Shown: positions 28,177 through 42,000 of the stretch, in pieces | How positions within the stretch are numbered: position 1 is the stretch's first letter | Layout of the letters: each line of letters begins with the position of its first letter | Notes under the pieces: model-generated | The model's input: the letters and a program-made list of their open reading frames with translations, nothing else | Told to the model about the DNA's origin: nothing | Databases searched by the model: none | Assembly: GCA_033002965.1 (NCBI GenBank) | Contig: JAURVB010013109.1 | Location: forward strand, 1-64,000 | DNA: 64,000 bases | DNA from: Piper betle | Lineage: Eukaryota; Streptophyta; Magnoliopsida; Piperales; Piperaceae | Direction of reading: 5' to 3' | Translations under genes and position numbers: made by a program

Positions 28177-28207
<31 letters not shown>

Positions 28208-28315
28208 ATTATTTTGGTAAGAAACTGTACAAAGTATTAAAGAAGCATGGTTTGTCACTAGCGTACATGGGATTAATAAAGTTTTAATATTTGATTATAT
28301 TATTAAATATGTAAA

Positions 28316-28351
<36 letters not shown>

Positions 28352-28690
28352 GAAAGTGGTATAAGTACTAATATTTACCACTAAGTGCTATCAAAGTGTA
28401 CTTGCCATATGGTGTCCCACATACAAAAAATTTTATTCCTTTTTTTGGATTTTAAAATAAAGAAGGGAGAATTCATGTTTGCACATAGAAGGTCCATTTG
28501 GAGTAAATCATTGATATCTTAAACATAAAATGTAGGGTCCCATACTACTTGTTTCATGAAATACAATGAATAAACTCTACTCTTACACTTAAAAAATTTT
28601 ATTTGTTTTACTACTTTTTCATTTCAACCCACAAAGCTAAAACTGTTTAGACTCCAATTTTTTTTCTGAGCCTTGAAAAAGTATATATCA
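26246..28690. other. Intergenic with simple repeats
   Basis: No gene supported. At 26560-26910 short motifs such as gtgacaataaa, ggtgcgatcatta and gaagtgacaataa recur irregularly, like an eroded minisatellite. An (ATT)n microsatellite lies at about 28317-28351. A CT tract followed by (AT)n lies near 28165-28206. Confidence 0.5.
27888..27985. repeat. Imperfect inverted repeat (stem-loop)
   Basis: Left arm ttagccagat...gatctaaca (27888-27912) mirrors right arm tgttagatccagctaa (27970-27985). It could be the core of an old MITE or a folded transcript; no element ends were found. Confidence 0.4.
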
Positions 28691-28772
28691 AATGGGCCTT
28701 ACTAAATGGGCCTTTATTTTAAGAGCCCACCCATTTCTTCTCTCCCTCCCACTCCACCGAACCCCTCCCTCC

Positions 28773-29558
28773 ATGGCGGCAGCGCTCCCTCACCGCCTCC
28801 TCTTCTTCGGCGGCCGTCTCCCCCGACTCCACCGCCCCCTCGCCGCCCGCTTCGCCTCCTCCTCCAACACCAACAGCCCCGTCTCCTTCCCCTTCTCCGA
28901 CTCCGACGACGACACCACCTCCGCTGCCGCCGCCGTCGACCCATCGAAGCTCCCCCACCCTACGACCCCTTCAACAAGACCCCTCCCTTCTCACAACCCC
29001 CATGCGACCCCTCCGACCTGCAGCAGGTCTTCCACCACCTCCGCTCCGGCGACGGTCTCATGTCCAGCGCCGTCCGGATGTTCGACGGCCTGTCCAAGGA
29101 TGGCCTCACCCACGAAGCCCTCGCACTCTTCTCCCAGATCAAGGACAAGGGCTCCATGCCCGACGTCGTCGCCCACACCGCCGTCATCGAGGCGTACGCC
29201 GGCGCCGGCCGGGGCAGGAGGCGCTCAGAACCTATCTGAGGATGTTGTCGGATGAGGTGAAGCCGAATGCGTACACGTACGCGGTGCTGATCAAGGGGCT
29301 GGCTAGGGGCGGGAAGGTCGGGGAGGCCGGGAAGTATCTGGTGGAGATGGTGGGGGTCGGGATGAAGCCCAATGCGGGGACGGTTGCGGCGCTGTTTGAA
29401 GCGTTTGTGAAGGAGGGGAAGGTGGAGGAAGGGGGGAGGTGCTGCGGGTGTTGAAAGGTAAGGGCTATGTGCCGGACGAGAAGGCGGTGAGGGAGCAGCT
29501 TGGTGATAAGAGAGGGCCTGTTTTCAGAGGCGTCATTGAGTTGCTGTTTGGCAAGTGA
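28773..29558 (+). pseudogene. PPR protein (At4g38150-like) with three single-base frame breaks
   Basis: Intronless, GC-rich gene for a short pentatricopeptide-repeat protein, an organellar RNA-binding family; the Arg/Ala-rich start looks like a transit peptide. Recognisable segments in order: YDPFNKTPPF, AVRMFDGLSKDGLTHEALAL, FSQIKDKGSMPDVVAHTAVI, MLSDEVKPNAYTYAVLIKGL, AGKYLVEMVGVGMKPNAGT, GYVPDEKAVREQL and GVIELLFGK-stop. They follow the Arabidopsis At4g38150 family from end to end. They lie in three frames, with breaks near 28951-28955 (C run), 29212-29216 (ggcag where ggccag is expected) and 29430-29435 (G run). Each break is one missing C or G. Adding three bases gives 262 residues, close to family length, with no stop or missing repeat. 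So it is either a very young pseudogene or an intact gene misread in the assembly. Confidence 0.75.
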
Positions 29559-30110
29559 ATTGGGAATTTCTTTGTTTGTTGCCATGCTCAAAGGTTGGAT
29601 TTTTGTTTGTTGCATTTTGGCATTTTTGTTGGTTGCTTTAAGCCTTCTGAATACTTAGAGATGCCTACTTGTATATTACTTAAACTCTTTCTGTTATAAA
29701 CTTATGTTGCTCGTCGTTGTTGTTCTATGAAATCATGAATAATTGTCCTGGATAAAAGTATTGATGACCAGTGAATTGAAGTGTATGAATCATACACAAA
29801 GTTGCTTGCTTGTAGATTTTTTTCTACTAGAAATATGTGTGCCCTCGATCTTCAAAGAAGCTGTGAATTGTTGTTTTTTTTTTTTTGAACAAAAGCGGTG
29901 GTCCAATTGAACTAGTTTGAGGTTCGTGTACTTGAGTATGCTACAGGTAGTCAGTTTGTGATTCTGTACTGATCAGTTCGTGAAAATTTATTTTTGAATG
30001 TCAAGCTGTTGTAATCAAAACTTAGGGGTTCATTATTTTTCTACTCGTACTTTTTATTTGCCCTACTTTGAAGTTTTATTAGCACATTGACAATTATTTA
30101 ACATTTCCAG
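29559..30110. other. PPR gene 3' flank
   Basis: AT-rich sequence; nothing else supported. Confidence 0.5.
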
Positions 30111-30121
30111 TGGGAAGAATT

Positions 30122-30290
30122 ATAGTGTCTTTTGTTGCATTTTTCATTATATTAGAGTGTCTTTTATTGCATTTTTCATTATATTGGAGTGTCTTTTATT
30201 GCATTTTTCATTATATTGGAGTGTCTTTTATTGCATTTTCATTATATTGGAGTGTCTTTTATTGCATTTTTCATTATATTGGAGTGTCTA
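30122..30290. repeat. 33-bp minisatellite, about five units
   Basis: The unit gtgtcttttattgcattttt followed by cattatattgga is repeated head to tail with few changes. One unit has lost a T. Noncoding. Confidence 0.85.
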
Positions 30291-30299
30291 AGTATCATC

Positions 30300-32330
30300 C
30301 ATTAGACATTTTTAACATCTTGAATAGTTGGGTTGTGGAGTAGTAGGGTTGTTTAAGTCATTCTAGTTATTTTGCAACAAAGATTCCTACGTTGTGATGA
30401 TTCATGAGTAATTTGTGTTTTAATAATTGAATATTAAGGAATGTAATACATGGATACTAGAGGATAAAATCTTGTTCAAGATATTTCTGAATCTACTAAC
30501 TATGCATAAGCGGTAGCACTGATTTTTTTAAAAATTACCACCTCATCAAAAAAATTGTGGATTTAGGGGTCTGCTCCTGGTACTCGTCCACTTTATTTTC
30601 CCTTTGGTACGTGGATTACTAACTGTTAATGTTCGAGGGGATTCTTCATTTTGCATATATTTTTTAGAATGGTTGCAGTGTGGGGTAAATTTTTCTGAGC
30701 GCTTGTTTTATGGGAAGCTATAGTGAAATAAAACTAAAGAAAATTAAGATTTGCATTTTCTTTGAAAATACAGATTGGTCTAATGGCTTCTTTTGTCTCC
30801 ATTCATGACTCCTTTCTATGTATGATATCTATCTAGGACTACTTTTAAAACTTATTGATCTATCTAATCTTTATAGTAGGTTAACATTGATCATACATAT
30901 GTTGTAGGACGTTGATTACCTGCTATCATTGGTTGGTTTACTGGTTTGGTTAATTTGTTAAAGTCTTGTTGCATTACCTTCTTCTTCTTGTTTTCTACAA
31001 CCTTGTTATGTTGTCTTCTCCGTAATAAAGTATGACGAGTCCTTGAAGTGTAAGAAACCCGAATAACCAACTCTGAACAAGTCATATACATACAGGGTTA
31101 AATTATCTGAATTAGAATAGAGTACCAGGATGCAAAAATTGAATGGGCTTTAGATTTCATCTGGTCATTCCTGGACTCCATTATCATAACCTTGGTGAAT
31201 GAATAGTTGAAGAATATTCTACAGCTTTTTTGCTTCTTTGCTCGATGCAATTCATGAATATAGTCTTCTATTTTGTCGATGATATGCCATGACGATTTAC
31301 GCAGAAATTAATAATAGTGTCGTTAATGAGCATTGTCTCTTGGTCATGTTACTTAGAACTTAGTAAATGTGAAACATGTGTTGTGAACTGTCCTCGTGTA
31401 TTTAAGATTCTACTAGGGCTTTCAATGGCCGGGATTATCATTAAAACTATGATGCCTGTTCGAATGGATAAGCAGCGTGGTTTATCTACGTTTGATTATT
31501 TGCACATTAAAATTGATTTATAAAACTAACAAAAAAACAAAGCTGTATCTATGATCGCTAAAATTGATGTTCGTAGACTTATAAAAACGAAGTGGCTAAT
31601 TGGCAATATTATGTGTCATATTTCGGTTCATATGCAGCATCATATTGTAGAAATAAGACAGCATCTTAGGACTCTATCGTCTCTCATACAGATAAATGGT
31701 TTCAGCTTCTAGTATTTATTTTGACGGCACTAATCACTAATTGACGGCTTTACATACTCTGCCTTTTGTGTAATCTACTATATATTTTTAAATTATCAAA
31801 ATCGTGCAAAATAAAATAAAATAAAAGCAAGCATTATGTCTTTAAAAGGTCAAACACGTGTACTTGTGGTGGCAATTGGGTTTTGCGATTCAGATCATGT
31901 CTTCTCGCATGTAAATAGGTGGGTTGGTCCGGGTTGAAAAAGTTGAATACCTTTGACATCTGTAGAAGTTGAACCACCAAATCAGTTGAAAATGTTGGCT
32001 GATAATTTGTTATTGCCTTTCAGTTGTTACAACTATTATTTTAAGTTGTCGAGGCCAGCAAAACAAGTATATCAAGTATACACTACATGGCCACAAACTG
32101 ATACTTTGTTACATTTTAACTTCATCTCAATTTTGAGGAATGGTGTTCCATATCGTTTCAGAAGTATTCGGTCTAGTGTAGATATATATAGAATATCTTC
32201 TGGGATTGGTCTGCCTTGAAGTCCGCCAGTGATTCCAAATGCCGTTTGCTTGAGCAGTACATCTCATATTTGGTTACTATAACCATCTTTATTTCAAAGC
32301 ATGTTCATATCATTAAAAATTGGTAGTTTC
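30300..32330. other. Intergenic, no supported gene
   Basis: Short open frames only; none carries a recognisable domain. Confidence 0.5.
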
Positions 32331-32337
32331 ATACTTG

Positions 32338-32349
32338 TAGATATAAAAG
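32338..32349 (+). promoter_or_regulatory. TATA box of peroxidase gene 2
   Basis: tagatataaaag matches a plant TATA box about 50 bp upstream of the ATG at 32394, implying a very short leader. Confidence 0.5.
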
Positions 32350-32393
32350 AGAGCACCCCTAAGAGGCAAGGGAATGAGATCCCACAATTAGTC

Positions 32394-33981
<1,588 letters not shown>

Positions 33982-34300
33982 AGGGGACGAAGATAAGGGA
34001 AAAGAAGTTTCATGCATGACGTGTTTGATTAATTAATTATGTTAAAGTCATAATTAATTTGCTCTTGTAAGAAATTATATATTTGGGGTGTTGAAGACTT
34101 CAAAGTTGTGATCGCCAATGGAAAATGAAAATTTTGCCATCAATTAGGCTGTGCAGTTCTACATGAAACATAAATAAAAAGTTTCATCTCAAAATTTTCC
34201 CTTGACCGCTAATGTTCATGAATTAGTTTGCCCAAAAAATTACTATAATGAATTATAAAGACATTAATAGAAATTCATTATAAAAAATATGTAATTTAGA
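33982..34300. other. Peroxidase 2 3' flank
   Basis: AT-rich; nothing supported. Confidence 0.5.
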
Positions 34301-34395
34301 AGAACATCTTGTATCTGTCATGTTGGAAGTCGGGGGATGTATCCGTCTCAGACTTCTGTACACCCCTCGCTAGCAGAAGGCTTTGGACCTCCTGC

Positions 34396-36066
34396 ATGAT
34401 GGACAAAGCGCCTCTTCTCCTCGTAGTCGCTCTAGTGTCATTTTGTGATCTCTATTCAGATGGCTCCTTCAAGAATTATCAGGTATAGTATTAAAAACTA
34501 TTGTTATGTGCTCTTGTTTAGTTTCATCTTTTAATCGGGGGACCGTGTTATGACAGACCATGCAACAATGTTCGTTTGATATGCCCGCTCACCTTTTTTT
34601 CTGTAATTTAATTGTAGCCACTTGTTTTATAGGGACATTGGTGGTGTAATGAAAAAGATTTATGTATCTGAGTTGTGTTTTACTTAGGGTTGGTGATGAA
34701 TGTTTTCTTTGGAAATTCACCTCTGTTTTGCCCACCTATGTTCTAGTAAGATCGTATGAGTTTTCAAATTTAAAAAAATAATTTTAATGAGAATATAGTT
34801 TAAAAACGAGTGCATGACAATGCCCAAAAATGATGTTAATCGCAATTTTTCTTCCTTCACCCGCAGCAATGCGGAAACATCCACCATAACTCTCAAAGAA
34901 TGGTGAGTTCTCATGTGTGACATGCGTACTGAGCTGTTTAAAATGCCATCCAAATTTAACATCACTAGTTCTCTGTGATATTTTGGGCTGGTGTGGATGC
35001 TGTTGGTGAAGATGTGGACATCATCTGGAGCCATGACGAAGACGAATATCAGCGGACTCTTTCCACTTCACTCGGTGCCATCCCAGATGCTGTCACGAGT
35101 GCAGTGGAGGTAAATTCTTATGCACTATGTGAGAATATCTTTTTGCTAACAAAAAAACGAGCTTTGATATAGGTTTTAGGTTCCATTAAAAATTCAAACA
35201 TCTCAATGGCCCTCTTCAAGAGAAGGCCTTTGGATTAGGGAGGTTCATATTAGTCAAACATCTCAGCATGCAACCTTGCTGAAAAAGTCATTGTGGAGAA
35301 GAGAATGGGGAATTAGTCCTTGAAACACTCCTGACTTACTCGGTAAGTATCCACAAGTGAACTTAAATATATGATCATTAGCAGCTACCTGATATGGATC
35401 AAACAATTCAACTATTATGGATATGCCCTTGCCATGGTTGTTAATTCTATTTTTAAAAATTCTATTTAAGCTAACATCTTCAAAATAAAGTATTTCCATG
35501 AGACCCAAGTGGTTTCATTAATTCTCAGTTTTCCCATATGTTCTCTGTTCCAACCAGATTCTAGCAAGTTGGCATTTGTCTTGACTCCTTTTTTGGTGGG
35601 TGATTAGCATCGATGAAGTCTCGGAGAACTGTATAAGTTTTATGTGGTTGTGCCCCATATCTCTTATGCTATCTTGTCTCTGATGGTATCTGGACTTTAA
35701 GGTTTTTGATTATGGGTTGAAATGTGTTTCATGAAACAGAGATGACACCAGTCTCGCAGCTTGGAAAGGGTATATAGCAACAGCAGGGTAATGTCAAACA
35801 GTTGATTAAAGTAGGTTATGAGGAGAATTTGTGTGTCCTGGGACAGGTGTTCTTGATTACTATATGCAATTTTTTGTGGAATAGTCTTTTAACCTTCTAA
35901 TCACTTGCAGACACTCCACCAATCCCCAACATCTGTTGAAATCTCCACAGAATGGAGTTCAACAGAGACAAGCCATGGTGGTGAGCTTGAGGATTCCAAC
36001 TTAACAATGGATTCACGTTATACTAGCAAAGATTCCCGTGTAAAATACCGACATTATATAAATTGA
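34396..36066 (+). CDS. Gene of unknown function, phase-0 exons
   Basis: Four segments with good splice signals all begin and end in phase 0: 34396-34482 (donor cag|gtatag), 34867-34902 (cgcag|...|gtgagt), 34969-35109 (ctag|...|gtaaat) and 35911-36066 (ttgcag|... to a stop). Encoded pieces include a hydrophobic stretch APLLLVVALVSF, CGNIHHNSQRM, IFWAGVDAVGEDVDIIWS and a Ser/Thr/Glu-rich tail TSVEISTEWSSTETS. I do not recognise the family. The frame of the first segment is also open upstream to about 34303, so the ATG is not proven, and further exons may lie between 35110 and 35910. It may be a complete small gene or the 3' part of one. Confidence 0.4.
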
Positions 36067-37477
36067 TTTATTGAAAAAAATTGAGATAAATTTATTATTA
36101 AATACTTTTAAAAAAATAGAAAGAAATATTTATTACATTTAAGAAAATTAACTAAATATAAATGATAACACAAATGTATGTATTATTTATCTAGGCTATA
36201 ATTAATAATAATTTTAAAATGTTTTTTTATAGTTTTGGTTCTAATTGGGTTGGTTGAAAAGATAATATAATCAAGTATTATTTGTTAAAAATTTTCTTGT
36301 TACAAGAGTATTTGATGTTATTTTTGTAAATGATTTATTGGTGAAAAAACTATAATTAAGGTTGCGGTAGAAACATTCTCTACTTTAAACAAGAAGAGGC
36401 AGTAGACTTGAATGTTGGGTACTTCTCTTATAGTATTTGTCTGATAATTTAAAGAGAAACTTTGTAGTAAGGGTGGCTTGAATTTATTTGTGGTATTGGG
36501 GTAGGGAATTTAAAATGTGTGGTTAAGGCGTGAGAGAGAATAAATAAAATTTCAAAATGCTAAGACTATCCATTGACTGATGTCATCTTTTGGTTTGGTC
36601 TAGTTAAGAAAATAAATTGGTATGGTTTAATAGGGAAGAGATTTTTACCGGTCAATGGGTGAGAAGAGAAAGGTGGGAGGTTTTTGGAGGGAGGAAGATG
36701 TTCCAGTGGCCTGAAAAAATTTTAGTGGCGTTAAAAATGAAAACAAAAGGTAGTAGACGATAAAAACGTTGATGGAATGAAGGTTGTGGATGATGAAGAC
36801 AATGATGAAATCAAACAAACATAGGTGTTGTCATTAATGAATATAGATGGAGGGATGAGAAGAACATATGACAATAAAGGTGGACATACATGGTGCTATG
36901 ACAAGTAGAGAACATAGGGCAGTGTTAATGTAGAGGTGAGTTGTATCCTTTACTTATAGCGGTGTACACCTATGTTACAACAAAGAAGTGATAATGAAAA
37001 CTCTACCAAAGAAGTGGGTGATGACACTTATAATGTATTATTTTTAGTCCTAAGATTTCTTGCACCAAGTGTTTGGCACAGGTAATATTTTTTGGGGTCT
37101 GCTTACTTAAGTAGAGAACATATGACAATAAAGGTGTACATCTACGTCAGCCTCTCGATGAAGCAGGTGATGAAAACTCTAACAAAGAAGTGGGTGATGA
37201 CACCTATAGTGCATTATTTTTAGTCCTAAGATTTCTTGCACCAAGTTTATGGCACAGATAATACTTTTTGGGGTTTGCTTACTTAAATTTTGTAATTAAC
37301 ATGCCAATCCATTTGTTTTGTCATGTCATTAATGACTTCATGTAATACTACTCACATTCACCAATGACGTCCAATGTAAACTAGTCATGTGTCATCTATG
37401 CCATTGCCATAATGTTGTGTATTTACAATGCATATGTTGTATAATCAATAACACTACATCAATCTATGAAAATAATT
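36067..37477. repeat. Intergenic with a direct duplication (about 175 bp apart)
   Basis: Sequence from about 36990-37110 is repeated at about 37166-37286, sharing gtgggtgatgacac, ttatttttagtcctaagatt and tttcttgcaccaagt. An additional word, acatatgacaataaaggtg, recurs near 36865 and 37118. No gene is seen in this stretch. Confidence 0.65.
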
Positions 37478-37485
37478 TCATCACT

Positions 37486-39066
37486 GTAGGTGCAAAAATT
37501 GGCCGATTTCACTCGGAATTGTCCGATTTAAATCGGATCTGAAGGCATGTGACTCAAAAAAAGAGGTGAATCAATTAATTTAAAAAACGGTTGTTGAATT
37601 GACCAATTCATACCGATTTTAACTGATTCAGGCCGATTTCACATCATTGTAAATCGTGAAGAATCGGTTTTTATAGGTAAATAATAAAAATAACCTAGGA
37701 ATGTTAATGAATAAATTTATTACGCATAGCGTAAAAGTGAAATCAAAAATTTTAAAAACCTAAATCCCGTATACCTCGCCCCTTCCCTAGCCGCCACCCC
37801 CTTTGCCCTGTTGCCCCATGTACCTCGCCCCTCCCTCCGTCGCCAACCTCATGTGCCTCGCCCCTCCCTCCACCGTCCTATGTGCCTCGTCCCTCCTTCC
37901 ACCGCCGCCCCCTTGTGCCTCGCCCCTCCCTCCGACGCTGCCCTCGTGTGCCTCGCCCCTCCCTCCACTTGTGCCTCCTTGCCGCCCCCTTCTGCCTCCC
38001 CCCTCCCTCTGCCGTCGGCCGCGGGTCCGTTGTCTGTGTTTTTTCCCTCTTCATTGTTCTTTTGTTGGTTTTTGTTTGGTTTGATTGTAGCATCTTGATA
38101 ATATTGCATTGGCAATCTGTTCGGTGCATCTAATTCTTTTATCTCACTAACTTTTCTTGGCGATCCATCGTGCATTGTCTCATTGTGTGCATGAGTATAC
38201 CATCTCAAGTTGTCCTATCCTACAATATCTTTTTTGTGAACTTTTTCTTGTGTGATGAATTGAAGTATCGAGTTAGTTGCATGCAATATTGATGCTATTG
38301 TTTGCAGGTTGTGGTGAAATTGAAGCTTTGGTTATCGAGTTACTTTTTCATTGTTGTACACAAGTTTTTTTGTTGAAATTGGTTTCATTACGCTTGCTAG
38401 TGATGCAATTTTTACTTTAAATTTGGTGGATTAAGGAGCTGCATTGGTTGCAGATAGTATAGATTTTGTTCTTTACAGAGTGATTATACAATACACCTTG
38501 CATAATGAAGACGTATATTGGTTGGGAATTTGGTACACCAATTGACGCATCCAAAAAGCAAGTAACCTATAATTTTTATAAGAAAACCGTAAATGGAGGG
38601 GTATATTGCTTCAAACAATATATTGTTATAATCAAAGAAAATATTGTTACTTATAAGAAAGTTCCTGCAGCAGATTTACAAAAAACTGAAAGACTATTTT
38701 AAAAAGTGTGGAAAAGGGCAAAATATTGAAAGACTATATAGTTTGAATGAGTCCGAAAAGGAAGGAAGAGATTGAAGGTTAGGAACAAATTAAAAAAAGT
38801 GAAAAAATAAATCAAAGTAAATAAGAATTTCTATGACAATAGAAAAAAAAACAAATGAGCACTTGCACATGGTCATGATTATTTTATCATTGTGTAATTA
38901 CTTTTAATATTGTAAGAGTCACTTTACTTACACAAATTATTGTATACGACCGATTTGAACTGATTTAACTGAATAAAATCCTGACTGATTTTTTATAAAT
39001 CAATCCGATTCAGTGACTCCCCTCGAAAGCTAATTCAGAGGCCGATTCCGATTTTTGCAATTATGG
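37486..39066 (+). mobile_element. hAT-family transposon, deleted derivative
   Basis: Flanked by a perfect 8-bp duplication tcatcact (37478-37485 and 39067-39074). Inverted ends share gcaaaaat followed by a gg/cgg-rich block. Subterminal ccgattt/aatcgg words, the phrase ttttaaaaacctaaa before a GC-rich block, and the overall order match the element at 15.4-16.3 kb. This copy is longer (1581 bp) and keeps a coding relic. Confidence 0.85.
38505..38702 (+). pseudogene. Decayed BED-finger fragment of hAT transposase
   Basis: The 65-codon frame (GWEFGTPIDASKKQVTYNFY, then KKTVNGGVYCFKQYI, then KKVPAADLQK) follows the pattern of the plant hAT BED zinc-finger domain, where C-x2-C precedes GKVVxGGxxRLKQHI. 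The zinc-binding cysteines of the first pair and the following histidine are lost, and the catalytic and dimerisation regions are absent. It is not functional but identifies the superfamily. Confidence 0.6.
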
Positions 39067-39079
39067 TCATCACTAAAAT

Positions 39080-39369
39080 TATATGTTCAATTATAAAAAT
39101 TACATTAGTGAAGCTACAAATTCAAACATTATGTCATCAATGATAGAAAAGAATTTAAGATAATGTAACTAATCACTATATACATATGTTTAACTGTACA
39201 TTTTAATATTGGCTTGCATCCTCTAGCCTCTCTGTCTTTCTCTTTTGTCTGCTCATCTCTTGCGCACCAGATAAAATCATGACGATTAAACAAACATTTG
39301 ATGGGCGACATAAATAAAATGTAAACTAAAATCACAACATAAACAACATAAAACAAATCAATGACATAA
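39080..39369. other. Intergenic, no supported gene
   Basis: AT-rich sequence between the hAT element and the tandem repeat; the minus-strand frame at 39129-39413 shows no domain. Confidence 0.4.
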
Positions 39370-40150
39370 ACTTTCCAGTTAGAACAGCAAATTACAAAGA
39401 CTACTTTTTTCATTACTTTATAAATTATATTTATTAATATGAATACATCAATGACATACTTAAATACTTAGATCACAACACAAATTAAATGCAAAGCGAC
39501 AAATTAACAACATCAATGACATAGTTATATATTTCAAAAATACATCATGATTGAATCACATCAATGACATGGTTACACATTAGCAATATAAAAAACATGA
39601 AAAGTTAAAACAACAGCGTGAACGATATAAATGCATCAATGACATCTATAACAACATATGTGAACCCTACAATTATAACTCCCAATTACAAAGACCATTT
39701 TTTCATTGTTTATAAATCACACCAATTAATATAAACAGATCAATAACATAATTAATCACTTAGAAGGCAACACCAATTACTTGCAAACCGCTATTAACAA
39801 CATCAGTATCATAATTAAATATTTTATTGAAAATACATCACGACTGAATCATGTATATACATGACATGGTTACACACTAACAGGTTAACATCATTAAGTC
39901 AATAGCATTAATGATAAGACAACATGAAGAATATGTACAGCAGAAACAACATGAACAACAAACACTTCAATGACTTCTATTTCGAACTTTGTGATCCCAA
40001 CAGTTAGAACACTAATTATAGAGAATATTCTTTTTATTGTTTCATAAATTACACTACATTAATGACATACTTAAATCTTCGATGACAACACCAATTACAT
40101 GCATATCAATATTAACATCAGGGACATTGTTAAAAATTTCACTAAAATCA
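39370..40150. repeat. Degenerate tandem array, unit about 320 bp
   Basis: A block like cagttagaacagcaaattac, followed by a tttttcattg...ataaatta block, recurs near 39375, 39675 and 40003. It alternates with acatcaatgacatggttaca and related words. Confidence 0.55.
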
Positions 40151-40159
40151 GAAAGCAAG

Positions 40160-40718
40160 ATCATATGATACCTTCCTTCTTCTTCTTTTTATTGAATTTT
40201 GCCTTGTACCTTAGCCCCTCAGGAATGCTCATCTTCCTTGCCAACTTATCATTCCCATTGTCATCTACAAATATCTCAAATACTACAATACAATGAGATG
40301 ATTTAACACCATCAATAACGTTAGACATGACATTTATCTACATACCTCTAACTATTTTTTCTTTTTAGTGTTTCCCTTCACATCTATATCTTCCATTCGG
40401 CAACCAATCTCGGCCGCCGTTCGAGTGGTAAACTCGGCCCATCTCCATGTCCTGGACCAGTAGGCCTCTTCTTCACACCACCTTCCTCCCCATCAAAGAT
40501 TACAAAAAACAAAAACTTATTCAATCTCTCCATACGTCAAATCCCCAATTTTCCAAACCATAATACATATCTACCTATTCTACATCAATCATTCAATATA
40601 AACATAAAAAAATTTATTTTTCTAATCTTACTTAAACCCATTGAACGATTGGTAGTACCCGAAATGAACAACCAAAACTATACCGCTAACAGTTAGGGAA
40701 ACGACCTTCGGCTCCATG
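40160..40718. other. Flank of the retrotransposon; possible coding relic
   Basis: On the minus strand about 40270-40170 reads DDNGNDKLARKMSIPEGL followed by a lysine run, between plausible splice signals; unidentified and weak. The rest has no support. Confidence 0.25.
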
Positions 40719-40723
40719 GCAAG

Positions 40724-42000
40724 TGTCAGAAGGTCAGATTTAGGGTTTTATTTTTCGCCCTAATCGTCCCTCGTGCGGCGTGTTTCCTCCTCGGAATCAC
40801 CAGCCTACAGCACTGTGCAAGGTGCGGAATACTGCACAGCCCCCTACTGGACACCCACTCCGCACACAACCGGACAAGTGCCCGGTTCACGAACACAAGG
40901 TTGGACACTACTCGAACACAGCTTGGTCCTACTCGGACAAGCTGCTCGAACACCAAGGTCCTGTTGCACGTTCCAGTCCCGGCTCACCCACACACAGCCG
41001 GCACGCCCTGGCCGAAGGAATCACCCGACCAGCACTCGGTAACCAAATCCAACGTACACACAGTTGTTTTACGGACTTAAGTCCAACCTATATTCTACTA
41101 GTATGAATACAAGGAATAGTAATCCAACCCCCCTTGGATTACCAGCAAGTCGTGGACACAACCCACGGACTTGGCCTCTCGACACACACACTCGACAGGA
41201 CTTCCCCAGCACTCGGCACGCAGGCTCGAGGCTGCTGGAATAGAACTGGGTGGTTCGGTCACAGGTGGACAACGCTGCACCGACAGCTTACCGGGTGTGC
41301 CCAGCACTTGGCCCCGACCAAGGCTGGTTGCAGCCACACACCGGCAATCCCCTTTACCCGACACTACCTCACTTCTCCACGCAGGGAGGCACTCACCCAC
41401 ACTTGATCACTCTTGATCTGATTTGTTCTTTTCTACCTTCACCACCAAATGAAGGTCCCTATTTATAGACTTGGCTTGGACAATTGAGGCATGACCCAAT
41501 GCTTGATCCTGGACGTTCATCAACACATCAACGAACCAGATTTCACCAAACACGTCACCAACAAGGATGAGTCCAGATCTGCCCTTGACCTTTGAGTTAT
41601 TTCATCAATGGACCAGAGTAGCCCTGTGACGTCATCCCAAACTCTTGGAGTTCCAATACCCCTGGTGCACCTAGCCCATGTTCCGATCCAACAACTCAGC
41701 AGCTCCAGAACACAACGCTGGCTCCCAACTCACTTGGATCCCGATGCCCTCGATCAACCTCAAACTCGGCTTGGTCATGCTGAGTCTGCATTTGATCACG
41801 ACCGACATGCTCCTGGACTTGCCCATGTTCGGAACCGACTGCACCCGTTGGTTCCCCAATTGCCCGTCAACTCTGATGTCTGCTCGGGTAGGTTGTTCCA
41901 CCACACGAATAACACCGATTATCCGCATTGGGCGCGGGATTATCTAGGGACAACCGCCAAACCCTAGCTCCCGATCGTCCCACCAGCTAAACCTGTGACA
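40724..42000 (-). repeat. 3' LTR of the chromovirus
   Basis: Runs from tgtcag (plus-strand left edge) to ctgtgaca. The last bases of the gag-pol frame, including its stop, lie inside the first 14 bp of this LTR on the minus strand. Confidence 0.93.

Noticed and set aside
37803..38208. Pro/Leu/Cys-rich frames near 37.8-38.2 kb
   Set aside because: They come from a repeated cctcgcccctccctcc block inside the hAT element.
40726..41967. Small conserved proteins within the LTRs
   Set aside because: Conserved only because both LTRs are near-identical copies; none has a domain.
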